Shown here piece by piece: positions 16,511 through 25,522 of a stretch of 64,000 nucleotides of DNA; the stretch's first letter is position 1, and each line of letters begins with the position of its first letter. Source of the DNA: Sphingomonas chungangi (GTDB lineage Bacteria; Pseudomonadota; Alphaproteobacteria; Sphingomonadales; Sphingomonadaceae); assembly GCF_013778325.1 (NCBI RefSeq), contig NZ_JACEIB010000002.1, positions 1 to 64,000 of the forward strand, written 5' to 3'. The translations under genes and the position numbers were made by a program. The notes below the pieces were generated by a model. It was not told the origin of the DNA. It saw only the letters and a program-made list of their open reading frames with translations, and made no database searches.

Positions 16511-16527
16511 TTGCGAGCCATTCGCAA
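16511..16527. promoter_or_regulatory. Fur-like palindrome 2
   Basis: TTGCGA-N5-TCGCAA is a perfect dyad resembling Fur boxes of the form TTGCGAATGATTCGCAA. It sits in an AT-rich stretch upstream of the PepSY membrane protein gene, a family often repressed by Fur. Confidence 0.6.
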
Positions 16528-16602
16528 AAAAGCTAGCCGTGGCAAGTCAGAACAGGTGTCGGCACACCGCCGCGCGCCGAGATTTGGTAGGCGGGAAAAC
16601 CT

Positions 16603-17889
16603 GTGCCGGAACGGAAGAGTGGATATATCGCTGCCGGCCTCCGCATGTCGCTCACCCGCCGTTTCTGGGTCGTTGCCCATCGCTGGGCGGGGCTGACCCT
16701 CGCCATCTTTCTCACGATCGCGGGGATCACCGGCGCGCTCCTGCCCTTCGAGGAAAGCCTGAACTACGCGACGCGACCGAGCCTTTCGCGCGCCGTGCCC
16801 CCGCATCCGGGCGCACAACCGCTTGATGCCGTGACGATCGCCGAACGGGTGGAGCGCGCAACCGGCGGCCGGATCGCCTATCTGCCGCTGGAAGTGCCGC
16901 GCAACCATGCCATGCGCATGTTCATCGCGGCCGCGCCGCACGGCCCGGCGTTGCCCTACGACGTCGTATGGGCCGATCCCTATAGCGGCGTCGCGCGGCT
17001 GACCTACACCTGGGGCGGCGTGCGCGACGGGCCGGAAAACATCATGCCGTTCCTCTACCAGCTCCACTACGGCTACGTGGCGGGGCCGTGGGGCATGATC
17101 ACATTCGGAATCGCCGCGCTGATCTGGACGCTGGATTGCTTCGTCGGCTTCGGCCTGACACTGCCTGTCCCGCAGAGGACGGCGCTGCGATCTCCTCTCG
17201 CCGGCTGGTGGCGGCGCTGGAAACTGGCCTGGACGGTCCGGCGCCATGTGCGCGGGCACAAGCTCAATTTCGATCTGCACCGCGCCACCGGCCTGTGGCT
17301 GTGGCCGCTGCTGCTGGTCTTCGCCTGGTCGGGTGTGGCGCTGACCCTGCCGCAGGTCGAACGGCCGGTGATGCAGATCTTTGGCGCGAGCGACCGCTAC
17401 GTACCGCCGCAACGTCCGCAACCGCTCGCCGATCCGCCGATAGACAGGCGCGAGGCGATCGCGATCGGCCTGCGCGAGCTGCGGACGATCGGGATGCGAC
17501 GCAGCTTCACCGTCAGCCAGCCCGCCATGCTGGGATATGACGCGGGCAGCGGGGCCTATGCGCTCTACACGCGCACCAGCCTCGATGCCGTGCACGCCGG
17601 CGGGCGGACGATTTTATGGCTGGACGCGGCAAGCGGCCACCCGCTCCACTGGGACGATCCGATCGGGCGCACCGGCGCCGACCGCCTCGAAACCTGGTTC
17701 GAGATGCTGCACATGGCCGACGTGTTCGGCCTGCCCTATCGCATATTCGTGTCGACGCTGGGCCTCGCGGTGACGACGCTCAGCGTCACCGGCGTGTTGA
17801 TCTGGCTGAAAAAGCGCTCCGCCCGGCTGGCTGCATCAGCCCGCGGCCGGCGCCTTACCCCCCAGGCTCGACCCAAGGTGGCCGCTTGA
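16603..17889 (+). CDS. PepSY-associated membrane protein (iron-regulated, PiuB-like)
   Basis: About 428 residues (GTG at 16603) or 414 (ATG at 16645, MSLTRRFWVVAHRWAGL). It has the PepSY_TM layout: a first membrane helix after FWVVAHRWAG, a periplasmic segment with PepSY-like strands, two central helices (MITFGIAALIWTLDCFVGFG and the region around LWLWPLLLVFAWSGVAL), a second periplasmic segment, and a final helix ending VTGVLIWLKKRSARL. The His residues in HRWAG and RGHKLNFDLHR resemble those thought to bind haem or iron in this family. Members accompany siderophore receptors and may reduce ferric siderophores. Two Fur-like palindromes lie upstream. Confidence 0.85.
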   Translation: MPERKSGYIAAGLRMSLTRRFWVVAHRWAGLTLAIFLTIAGITGALLPFEESLNYATRPSLSRAVPPHPGAQPLDAVTIAERVERATGGRIAYLPLEVPRNHAMRMFIAAAPHGPALPYDVVWADPYSGVARLTYTWGGVRDGPENIMPFLYQLHYGYVAGPWGMITFGIAALIWTLDCFVGFGLTLPVPQRTALRSPLAGWWRRWKLAWTVRRHVRGHKLNFDLHRATGLWLWPLLLVFAWSGVALTLPQVERPVMQIFGASDRYVPPQRPQPLADPPIDRREAIAIGLRELRTIGMRRSFTVSQPAMLGYDAGSGAYALYTRTSLDAVHAGGRTILWLDAASGHPLHWDDPIGRTGADRLETWFEMLHMADVFGLPYRIFVSTLGLAVTTLSVTGVLIWLKKRSARLAASARGRRLTPQARPKVAA

Positions 17890-17962
17890 ACTTAGGGCTT
17901 ATCGTTCGCGCCGCTTCCGACTAGACGCCGCTCAGGGTCTGCGTAACAGGGAGTGGCCAAGC

Positions 17963-18811
17963 GTGCGGCGTTGGATTCTTTCGCTTTTCGGCATGCTGTT
18001 CCTGCCCGCCGCCGTCCATGCGGCCCCCGTCCAGCTGGTGCCGGGCGAGAAATATGTCGCGATGGGCAGTTCCTTCGCCGCCGGCCCCGGCCTTGTCCGG
18101 CAGGCGGAAGGGAGTCCTCTCAACTGCGGACGATCGCAAAACAACTACGCGCACATCCTCGCCGAGCGGCATCGGCTGAACCTGGTCGATGCCAGCTGCT
18201 CGGGCGCCACCACGCTCGACATCCTCTATCGCCGCGAATTCAACCAGCCGCCGCAGATCGACGCGGTGGACGCCGCCACCCGGCTGGTGACGATCACGAT
18301 CGGCGGCAACGACGTGAGCTACATGGCCAACGTCATCGCCCAGACCTGCCTGAGCCGGGGTTTCGCACCGGCGCGCTGTCGCCCGACCGCCGACGCCGAT
18401 GTCGAGCGCGTCTTCACCGAGCTGGAGGCGCGGATGACCGCGGTGGTCGATGCCACGCGCGGACGGGCGCCCAACGCTACCATCGTGCTGGTCGACTATT
18501 TCACGATCGTGCCGGAAAGCGGCGGCTGCCCGAACCTGATGCCGCTCAGCGACGTCCAGTTGCGCAGCGCCGCGATGATCGCGAGGCGGCTGGCAGACAT
18601 CACCGCGCGCGTCGCCGAGCAGCGCCGCGTCTGGCTGGTGAAACTGTCGACCGCGTCCGCGACGCACAATGTCTGTGCGCGCGATCCCTGGATCCAGGGC
18701 TATCAGCCGCGCAACGACTGGCCGGGGTTCAAGACCCCGCCCTATCACCCCAATCTGGCGGGTATGACGGGCGCGGCGGACGTGATCGACCGGACGCTGT
18801 TCGGCCGCTGA
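17963..18811 (+). CDS. Exported SGNH/GDSL hydrolase
   Basis: A 282-residue secreted esterase/lipase of the SGNH superfamily. A signal peptide (MRRWILSLFGMLFLPAAVHA) is followed by block I with the nucleophile serine (YVAMGSSFAAGPG), the CSGAT block, GGND (block III) and the catalytic His in YHPNLAG (block V). It most resembles SEST-like lipases with several cysteines (C56, C80). It starts with GTG. The last 67 bases overlap, in the opposite direction, the 3' end of the dipeptidase gene. Substrate is likely a lipid or carbohydrate ester. Confidence 0.85.
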   Translation: MRRWILSLFGMLFLPAAVHAAPVQLVPGEKYVAMGSSFAAGPGLVRQAEGSPLNCGRSQNNYAHILAERHRLNLVDASCSGATTLDILYRREFNQPPQIDAVDAATRLVTITIGGNDVSYMANVIAQTCLSRGFAPARCRPTADADVERVFTELEARMTAVVDATRGRAPNATIVLVDYFTIVPESGGCPNLMPLSDVQLRSAAMIARRLADITARVAEQRRVWLVKLSTASATHNVCARDPWIQGYQPRNDWPGFKTPPYHPNLAGMTGAADVIDRTLFGR

Positions 18812-20103
18812 GATCGGGGGCGGGCGGCGGCTTGTCCGTCCAGAGCCGGCTCGGTGACGGTTACCGGCAGCTCGCCTTTCATCGAGGCCGCCACCGCCTC
18901 GGCCCGCTCCATCACGCGCAGCACGTTGCCGCCCGCCAGCTTGGCCACCTCGGCATCGCTCCAGCCTCGCCGGATCAGCTCGGCGAGCAGCGCCGGATAG
19001 GTGGAGACATCGCGCAGGCCCTCCGGCAGATCGTTGTCCACCCCGTCGAAATCCGATCCGATGCCGACATGATCGACGCCCGCCACCTTGGCGATATGCT
19101 CGATATGGTCGGCGACTTGCGACAGCGTCACCCTGGGCGCCGGATGCGCGGCCAGCCACTGCTTCATCGCCTCGGCCGCGCGATCGGGCTGGCCGATGTA
19201 GAGGCCGCCGAAAGGCGGTGAATTGTAGCGCGCTTCCTCGGCATGCTTGTCCGACGACCAGCGGCGATAATCGTCTGACACGTAGGCCAGCGCGTAATTG
19301 ACCATCACCACGCCGCCATTCGCCGCGACCAGCCTCAGCACATCGTCGGGCACGTCGCGCGGATGATCGTCGAGCGCGCGGGCGCCGGAATGCGAGAAGA
19401 TCACCGGCGCTTTGGAGACGCGCAGTGCGGCGCGCATCGTCGCCTCGCTGACATGGCTGAGATCGACCAGCATGCCGAGCCGGTTGAGCTCATGCACCAC
19501 CGCTTCGCCATAGGGTGTGAGGCCGCCATGCTTCGGGTTGTCGGTCGCCGAATCCGCCCACTCTATGGTCTTGGAATGGGTGAGCGTCAGATAGCCCGCG
19601 CCGAGATCGCGATAGGCACGCAGCACCGAGAGGCTGTCAGCGATCTGGTTGCCGCCCTCGACCCCAATCAGGCAGGCGATCTTCCCGGCCTTGTGGATGC
19701 GGCGCACGTCGTCGGCGGTGCGTGCCATCTCGAACGTGTCCGGGTAGCGCGCGGCGATATCCTTCACGAGATCGATCTGCTCGAGCGTCTCCTTCACCTG
19801 CTCGAGCGGCGGCAGCGAGGCATCGACCCACACGGACCAGAATTGCCCACCGACCATGCCCTGCCGCAGCCGCGCGATGTCGGTATTGTAGGGGATCGGC
19901 CGGGCGCCGAGCCCCTGGCGCAGGTCCATCGTCCAGCGCGCCTCGCCTTCGCGCTCGCGCAGCACCTCGGCCCAGTCGTTGTGGCCGTCGATCAGCGGCG
20001 TGGTCTTCAGGATACGTGCCACCCGCGCCACGGAATCGGGCGAGACAGCGAAAACCGGCGTGGCCGTGAGAGAAAGGCAAGCGATCAGCGCGAATATCTT
20101 CAT
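18745..20103 (-). CDS. M19 family membrane dipeptidase
   Basis: A 452-residue zinc dipeptidase of the renal dipeptidase family. A signal peptide (MKIFALIACLSLTATPVFA) places it in the periplasm. Metal ligands are visible: H41/D43 in LIDGHNDWAE, the Glu of CLIGVEGGNQ, and His residues in VDLSHVSEATM and IFSHSGARA. GIGSDFDGVD follows near the C-terminus. The last 45 or so residues (after MERAEAVAA) extend past the usual family end and are encoded where the gene overlaps the SGNH hydrolase. It starts one base after the M48 gene stop and is the third gene of a peptide-use operon. Confidence 0.9.
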   Translation of the reverse strand: MKIFALIACLSLTATPVFAVSPDSVARVARILKTTPLIDGHNDWAEVLREREGEARWTMDLRQGLGARPIPYNTDIARLRQGMVGGQFWSVWVDASLPPLEQVKETLEQIDLVKDIAARYPDTFEMARTADDVRRIHKAGKIACLIGVEGGNQIADSLSVLRAYRDLGAGYLTLTHSKTIEWADSATDNPKHGGLTPYGEAVVHELNRLGMLVDLSHVSEATMRAALRVSKAPVIFSHSGARALDDHPRDVPDDVLRLVAANGGVVMVNYALAYVSDDYRRWSSDKHAEEARYNSPPFGGLYIGQPDRAAEAMKQWLAAHPAPRVTLSQVADHIEHIAKVAGVDHVGIGSDFDGVDNDLPEGLRDVSTYPALLAELIRRGWSDAEVAKLAGGNVLRVMERAEAVAASMKGELPVTVTEPALDGQAAARPRSQRPNSVRSITSAAPVIPARLG

Positions 20104-20104
20104 C

Positions 20105-21115
20105 TCAATGGCCCACCATTTCGCGGAAATGGCCGTAATCGGGATCGAGCGGCTTGCCCGCCGCTTTCTTGGCGTCGATCTCGGCCGCCACCGCTTCGAG
20201 ATCGTGGACCCGCGTAGCGTTGCTGGGATGGCTCATCGCGAACAGGCCATTGATGTCCATCCGGCTATGGCGGCGCCAGAAGATAGCGGCATCGTGCGGA
20301 TCGTAGCCCGCCCAGGTCATCATATAGACGCCCCAGTAATCCGCCTCGCGCTCGCTGTCGCGCAGCCGCGCGCCATTCTCGCCGAACACGCTGAACAGGC
20401 CGAAGCTGGTCCCCTGTGCGTCCAGCGTCTCGCGCGTCTTTAGGAAATTGTGCGAAAGCTCGTGGCCGAGGATGAAGGCCAGGTCCGCCTCGCTCTGGAT
20501 CTCGGCGAGCATGCCCTGGTCGATGGTGACGACGGTACCCTCGGCGGACGCCTGATGCCCCGTCCCCTGCCCGATCTCGACGAAGGACCAGCAGGCCGGC
20601 GTGCCCGTCACCGTGATGCCGAGGGGGTTGCCGTCGCGCAGCAGGCCGAGCGTCACGGGACCGGCCGCGAAGGCCGCATCGATCCTGTCCCGGATCATCG
20701 TGATGCGCGTACCGCCGTCCTGCTTGTCGGTCAGCGCGGGCAATTGCGCGCCGAGATCCTGCCCGTCGAGGCTGACGATCGCGTCGCGCGCCTTCACTCC
20801 GGCCTCGTCGGCGGGGCCGCCGGGGATCACCGCCTCGACAGTCGGATGTTTGTCGGCGCCCCATTGCGCGGCGACGAAGCGGCGCCAGTCGCCCGGATAT
20901 TGCGAGGGATCGATCACCAGCATGCCCGGCAGCGCCGTCCTGCGCGGGCAATGGCCGAGCGCGTTGGTCTGGAGCAGATAGGCGACCTTGGCGACCGTCA
21001 GGTCCGCCTTCAGCAATTGCTGCGCGTCCCGCACGTATTTGGGATCGCCAGGCGCCGGGCCGGCAGCGGTCGCCGCCAGCGCCAGCCCGGCAAGCAGGGC
21101 CTTACGAAACCCCAT
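20105..21115 (-). CDS. Exported M48-type metalloprotease with PDZ domain
   Basis: A 336-residue protein with a short signal peptide (residues 1-19), a PDZ domain (about 85-175, with AVIPGGPADEAGVKARDAIV), and an M48-like zinc protease domain. The active site HELSH is at 218-222, with a third ligand Glu in SEREADYWGVYM (about 254-265). The end contains SHPSNATRV, common in M48 proteases. The ATG overlaps the transporter stop by 14 bases. It probably trims exported proteins or peptides in the periplasm, in line with the transporter and dipeptidase in the same operon. Confidence 0.85.
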   Translation of the reverse strand: MGFRKALLAGLALAATAAGPAPGDPKYVRDAQQLLKADLTVAKVAYLLQTNALGHCPRRTALPGMLVIDPSQYPGDWRRFVAAQWGADKHPTVEAVIPGGPADEAGVKARDAIVSLDGQDLGAQLPALTDKQDGGTRITMIRDRIDAAFAAGPVTLGLLRDGNPLGITVTGTPACWSFVEIGQGTGHQASAEGTVVTIDQGMLAEIQSEADLAFILGHELSHNFLKTRETLDAQGTSFGLFSVFGENGARLRDSEREADYWGVYMMTWAGYDPHDAAIFWRRHSRMDINGLFAMSHPSNATRVHDLEAVAAEIDAKKAAGKPLDPDYGHFREMVGH

Positions 21116-22901
21116 GCATCAGCCGCTTGAGCACCGGCGTCAGCGCCAGCAGCAGGATACCGGCGCCGATCGTCAGCTCGCCACCCGTCATGAACGTGTG
21201 GAGATAGGTGTTGAGCGCCAGTTCGGGATTGGTCACCTGCCCGCCGACCGTCTGCACCGAGGCCGACTGTGCCGCCGCGCCGGCGAGATATTCGCCCACC
21301 GAGATCGACAGGAACCAGACGCCCATCATCATGCCGACAATCCGTGCGATCGACAATTTGGTGATCATGCTGAGTCCCACCGGCGAGATGCATAATTCGG
21401 CGATGGAGTGGAGGAAATAGGTCAGCACCAGCCACCACAAGGAGACGCGGAATTCTGCGTTGTGGAACTGACCGCTCCAAGCCAGCACGACGAAGCCCAG
21501 CCCCACCAGCATCAGCGCAATCGCGAACTTGACCTGGATGGACGGCTCCAGCCCGCGCTTCGCGAGTCCCAGCCAGAGCAAGCTCACCACCGGCGCGAAG
21601 GTCACCACCACGATCGGATTGAACTGCTGCGTCGCCGCCGCCGACATGTGGAAGCCGAACAGCTCCAGCGTCGTGTTGCGATCGGCGAACAGGGTCAGCG
21701 AGGAAGCCGCCTGCTCGAACAATGCCCAGAAGGTGACGTTGAAGACGACGAGGACGATCGCCGCGAGCATCATCTGCGCTTCGGTGCGCGTACCGACCCG
21801 CCACGACCAGATCGGGATCCCGATCACCGCCGCCAGGAAGATGGCGAGCAGCGCCTTGCCGAGCAGCGGCGTCGCGGCGACATATTCCCAGATGGTGCTG
21901 CCCGAAGGCTCGGGCGCGTCCATCACATTCTGGAAGATCAGCCACACCACGGCGGCCGCGACGAGCGTCAGGACGTAGATGAGTGGCGCACGATCGCGCC
22001 CCTGCTGCACGGGCGGCTCGCCATAGCCGGCGAGGCGACCGCCCTCGAACTGCATCAGGATGTAGGCGAGGAACAGAACCACCGAGACAATCAGGAAGCC
22101 GGCCCACCAGCCGACGTGGTTGACCAGCCACGGGCAGGCCGCCTGCCCGAGGATCGAGCCGACGTTGATGCCCGCGTAGAAGATCGTGAAGCCGGCGTCT
22201 CGCCGCCGGTCTCCAGGCGCATAGAGCGCGCCGACGATGGTCGAGATGTTCGGCTTGAAGAAGCCGTTGCCGACCACGATCAGGCTGAGCGCGAGCAGCA
22301 TCAACGCCGAATAGAAAGCTGAGCGGTCCGCGCCAGAGCTGAATGCGTCCGCCGAAACCGTCTTGGCGACCTGTCCGCCATCGCCGAGCAGCTGCACCGA
22401 TCCATCCGGCAGGCCGTGGATGGTGAGCTTGCGCCCGTTCATCACGATCGTCTGCGGTGCCTCGTTGACCGCCAGCGGCGTCGCGGGCGGCGCTTGTGCC
22501 ACGTCGTAGCGGGCGCCGCCGATCGTGGCGTAGGGCTGGCCCTGCTGCCCGCCGAAGCAGAGCAGGAAATAGCCCAGCGCCATGACGAGCGCACCGAACT
22601 TCACCGATCGTTTCGATCCGAGATAGCGGTCGGCCAGCCACCCGCCGACCAGCGGCGTCAGGTAGCAGAGACTGAGGAAGCCGCCGAGCAGGCCGTTCGC
22701 CTCGTGATCGGGCAGCAGGAAATGCTTGGTGAGATACAGGATGAGCAGCGCGCGCATTCCGTAGAAGCCGAAACGCTCCCACATCTCGATCGAGAACAGG
22801 CGCCTGAGCTGCTTGGGATGGCCGAGCCACGTTCCGCCGTCGGATCGGCTGACATGGGGGGATTGGGGTTCGAAGGTGGCGTCCGCGTCGGGAAGGACCA
22901 T
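21102..22901 (-). CDS. POT family proton-dependent oligopeptide transporter
   Basis: A 599-residue major-facilitator protein with about 14 membrane helices. The N-terminal ExxERF signature is EMWERFGFYG, which couples proton and peptide binding, and GGWLADRYLGSKR is the MFS motif between helices 2 and 3. A soluble insert of about 80 residues (from QPYATIGGARYDVAQA) separates early helices, as in many Gram-negative POT proteins. It is the first gene of an operon with the M48 protease and M19 dipeptidase, which together suggest di- and tripeptide uptake and breakdown. Confidence 0.92.
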   Translation of the reverse strand: MVLPDADATFEPQSPHVSRSDGGTWLGHPKQLRRLFSIEMWERFGFYGMRALLILYLTKHFLLPDHEANGLLGGFLSLCYLTPLVGGWLADRYLGSKRSVKFGALVMALGYFLLCFGGQQGQPYATIGGARYDVAQAPPATPLAVNEAPQTIVMNGRKLTIHGLPDGSVQLLGDGGQVAKTVSADAFSSGADRSAFYSALMLLALSLIVVGNGFFKPNISTIVGALYAPGDRRRDAGFTIFYAGINVGSILGQAACPWLVNHVGWWAGFLIVSVVLFLAYILMQFEGGRLAGYGEPPVQQGRDRAPLIYVLTLVAAAVVWLIFQNVMDAPEPSGSTIWEYVAATPLLGKALLAIFLAAVIGIPIWSWRVGTRTEAQMMLAAIVLVVFNVTFWALFEQAASSLTLFADRNTTLELFGFHMSAAATQQFNPIVVVTFAPVVSLLWLGLAKRGLEPSIQVKFAIALMLVGLGFVVLAWSGQFHNAEFRVSLWWLVLTYFLHSIAELCISPVGLSMITKLSIARIVGMMMGVWFLSISVGEYLAGAAAQSASVQTVGGQVTNPELALNTYLHTFMTGGELTIGAGILLLALTPVLKRLMHGVS

Positions 22902-23092
22902 TGAGGCTCCGGAAAATACTGGCTGGCGGGCGTGATCGCCCTGCCGATCATGGCGCGCAGACTAGCGACGGCAGCGGCGGCGGCAAGAGGCGTGAAAGGA
23001 TATTGCCGCTGTGACATCCAATCCTCCCCACCATCGATAGGATGAAGCCGGCGATCCTTGGCGCGCCGTCTCGCGGCTGCTAGGCGCCGGGC

Positions 23093-23665
23093 ATGCTCAA
23101 CGACCTCTCCTCGCCCGCCGCCTTCGTCGCCACCCGCCGCTCTGGCAAGCCGCGTGAGATGGTGACGCCGGGGCCGGACGAGGTGCAGCTCGCGCGTATC
23201 CTCACCGCCGCGATGCGCGTGCCCGATCACGGCAAGCTGGAGCCATGGCGATTTGTGGTGATCGGCAAGGGTCGGCGCGACGACTTCGCGTCGATGCTGC
23301 AGCAAGCTTGGCGCAGCGAGCACGGCGTCGAGGATCGCCCCGACATCGCCGCGATCGACCAGTTCGCCCATCAGGCACCGACCTTGGTGGCGGTGCTCTC
23401 CACACCTGTCGCCGACGCCAAGATCCCGGTCTGGGAGCAGGAGCTGTCCGCAGGAGCCGCCTGCATGACGATGCTCGCCGCCGCGCACGCTGAAGGATTC
23501 GTCGGCGGCTGGCTGACCGGATGGGCGGCCTATTCCTCCGCCGTCGCCGAGGCGCTGGGCCATCCGGGCGCGAAGATCGCCGGCTTCATCTTCGTCGGCA
23601 CACCGGGCAAGGAACCAGAAGAGCGCCCCCGGCCGTCCGACGAAAGTATCGTTTCACGCTGGTAA
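23093..23665 (+). CDS. Nitroreductase family protein (YdjA-like)
   Basis: A 190-residue FMN-dependent nitroreductase fold. The N-terminal FMN phosphate-binding residues are in VATRRSGKPREM. MRVPDHGKLEPWRFVVIG is the usual block after helix 2, and the C-terminal GFIFVGTPGKEPEERPRP is characteristic of the YdjA subgroup. It is divergent from the peptide operon, with 190 bases between. The physiological substrate is unknown; family members reduce nitroaromatics or quinones with NAD(P)H. Confidence 0.9.
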   Translation: MLNDLSSPAAFVATRRSGKPREMVTPGPDEVQLARILTAAMRVPDHGKLEPWRFVVIGKGRRDDFASMLQQAWRSEHGVEDRPDIAAIDQFAHQAPTLVAVLSTPVADAKIPVWEQELSAGAACMTMLAAAHAEGFVGGWLTGWAAYSSAVAEALGHPGAKIAGFIFVGTPGKEPEERPRPSDESIVSRW

Positions 23666-23713
23666 AGCCGAAAGCGCTTGACCCGACCTGCCGTGTTACT
23701 ACAGCATGGCACC

Positions 23714-24055
23714 ATGGCTGCCGATGATCGCCCCGTCTATATCCGCCTGCGCGACGTGATCGCCGAGGCGATCCTCGAAGGCCGTTACCGGGATGGCGAT
23801 CCGCTTCCCTCGGTGCGCGCGCTTGCCGCCGAACATGGCGCCAATCCTCTGACCGTCGCCAAGGCCTATCAGAGCTTTCAGGACGATGGCCTGGTGATCG
23901 TGCGGCGCGGCGTTGGCATGTTCGTGGCGGACGGGGCCTCGGCCCGCCTCCGCCGCCAGGCCCGCCAGCGTTTTCTCGACGACGAGTGGCCACGCGTGCG
24001 CGCGCAGATCGAGCGGCTCGATCTGAAGATGGACGAGTTGTTCGATCTCGCCTGA
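23714..24055 (+). CDS. GntR family regulator (YtrA-like, short)
   Basis: A 113-residue regulator with an N-terminal GntR winged helix-turn-helix (YRDGDPLPSVRALAAEHGA, then NPLTVAKAYQSFQDDGL, then RRGVGMFVADG) and a short C-terminal helix region, as in the YtrA subfamily. I chose the ATG at 23714. YtrA-type genes usually precede an ABC exporter, but none follows here, so its target is unclear. The stretch TTGACC (23678) to TGTTACTACA, just upstream, could be its promoter and operator. Confidence 0.85.
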   Translation: MAADDRPVYIRLRDVIAEAILEGRYRDGDPLPSVRALAAEHGANPLTVAKAYQSFQDDGLVIVRRGVGMFVADGASARLRRQARQRFLDDEWPRVRAQIERLDLKMDELFDLA

Positions 24056-24130
24056 CGTTTGTCGCAACCGTCACCGTAGAAGCCGAATCGCCGCACGACG
24101 CTGCTCGCCGCCGGCAGGGCGCTTCCACAA

Positions 24131-24160
24131 CAAAAAAGGCGCGGCGGATGCCACGCCTTC
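24131..24160 (-). terminator. Rho-independent terminator
   Basis: Read on the minus strand, AAGGCG-T-GGC-ATCC-GCC-G-CGCCTT forms a stem of about nine pairs, followed by a run of T. It lies 25 bases after the stop of the small exported protein gene at 24185-24469. Confidence 0.8.
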
Positions 24161-24184
24161 CTTGTTGTCTCGCGGTCGGTCAGC

Positions 24185-24469
24185 TTACGGGCTGGTCGAC
24201 GAGTGGCCACCGCTGGTGCCGGCAGCAACGCCACCGGCCACGGCGCCCGCTGCAAGAACGGCAACAACCACCGCAACGCCAGCCGCGATATTGCTGCCGT
24301 TCGCCTGCTTCACCGCGCCGCGGCGCACAGTCGAGCCGAGGTTGGTGCCTGCCACCGGGGCCAACGAGATGCTCGCCACCGAAGGCATCACCGGAGCCGC
24401 GGCCATCGCCGGCGAAACGCCGAGAAGAGCCACGGCGGCGAGGCCGAGCGAGATCTTGCGAATCTCCAT
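24185..24469 (-). CDS. Small exported Gly/Ala/Val-rich protein
   Basis: A 94-residue protein. A signal peptide (MEIRKISLGLAAVALLGVSP, then AMAAAP) precedes a low-complexity part with a hydrophobic Val/Ala/Gly stretch (IAAGVAVVVAVLAAGAVAGG) and a Ser-rich tail. The start has an excellent ribosome site (GGAGGAATTGAT). A terminator follows directly, so this is a monocistronic, probably well-expressed gene. The second hydrophobic stretch may anchor it in a membrane. I recognise no family. Confidence 0.75.
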   Translation of the reverse strand: MEIRKISLGLAAVALLGVSPAMAAAPVMPSVASISLAPVAGTNLGSTVRRGAVKQANGSNIAAGVAVVVAVLAAGAVAGGVAAGTSGGHSSTSP

Positions 24470-24745
24470 ATCAATTCCTCCACTGAACCTTTGCCCTGCT
24501 GCATTGCCATAACTGCAACCGTCGATCAAGTTACAACCCCTTGGGATCGTTCGCGACCAAGCGCTTTGCCCGATTCTGTGGTTTCACCGCGACTCGCGGT
24601 CCATCCGAAGAATGCCGCCTGATCGGGCGTGCAAAAATTCCCTGTTCAAATCGCGATTGCCGAATCGACACTCTTTCTCCATCGCTCCGGGCGCTTTTTG
24701 CCCGATCAACCGCGCATTCATATCCGAAGGCCCATAAGCGACCTC

Positions 24746-25498
24746 ATGCTGAGCCGATTCCTGCGATCCTCCCAGCCGACCGTTCCCCCGGGGCACCGGG
24801 TCTATGCCATCGGCGATGTGCATGGTCGCGCCGATCTGCTGGATCGTCTGCTCGATACCCTGCAGCGCGACAATGCCGATCGCTGCGCGGCCCAGACCAG
24901 CATCGTCTTCCTTGGCGACCTGATCGATCGCGGGCCGGATTCGCGCGGCGTGGTGTCGCGGGTGCGTGCCGGCGTCGACTGGGCACGGACGATCACGCTG
25001 ATGGGCAATCACGAATCGATCATGCTCGACGTGCTCGACGGGCGCAGCGAAATGCTGGCCCAGTGGCTGCGCTTCGGGGGCATCGAGACGCTGGAAAGCT
25101 GGGGCATCGATCGCGACGCCATCGAGACCTGCACGCGCGACCAGCTTCTCGAAACCCTCCGCGCGACAGTGACGACTCAGGAACGCGCGTGGTTCGGCCG
25201 CCTGCGGACCAACCTGCGCATGGGCGATTATTATTTCGTCCATGCCGGTGTCCGGCCGGACGTGCCCCTGGACAAGCAGGACGACGAGGATCGCCTCTGG
25301 ATCCGAGAGGATTTCCTGGAAAGCCGGAAGAAGCACGGCGCGATGATCGTGCACGGCCATTCGGTGAACAGCGATGTCGAGAACCTGCCCAACCGCATCG
25401 GGCTGGACACCGGCGCCTATGCCACGGGGAAACTCACCGCCGTGGGGCTGGAAGGCCGCGATCGCTGGTTCCTGTCCACGGTGCCCGTCACGGCCTGA
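24746..25498 (+). CDS. Calcineurin-like phosphoesterase (PrpA/ApaH type)
   Basis: A 250-residue metallophosphatase of the serine/threonine-phosphatase type. The dinuclear metal motifs are all present: GDVHGRADLLDRLL, LGDLIDRGPDSRGV, GNHESIM, a later HAGVRPDVP and the final IVHGHSV. I chose the ATG at 24746 because the frame upstream has no similarity. It could dephosphorylate proteins or hydrolyse dinucleoside polyphosphates. It stands alone on its strand. Confidence 0.9.
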   Translation: MLSRFLRSSQPTVPPGHRVYAIGDVHGRADLLDRLLDTLQRDNADRCAAQTSIVFLGDLIDRGPDSRGVVSRVRAGVDWARTITLMGNHESIMLDVLDGRSEMLAQWLRFGGIETLESWGIDRDAIETCTRDQLLETLRATVTTQERAWFGRLRTNLRMGDYYFVHAGVRPDVPLDKQDDEDRLWIREDFLESRKKHGAMIVHGHSVNSDVENLPNRIGLDTGAYATGKLTAVGLEGRDRWFLSTVPVTA

Positions 25499-25522
25499 TC
25501 CTCGGCCGATCGGTCAACGACC

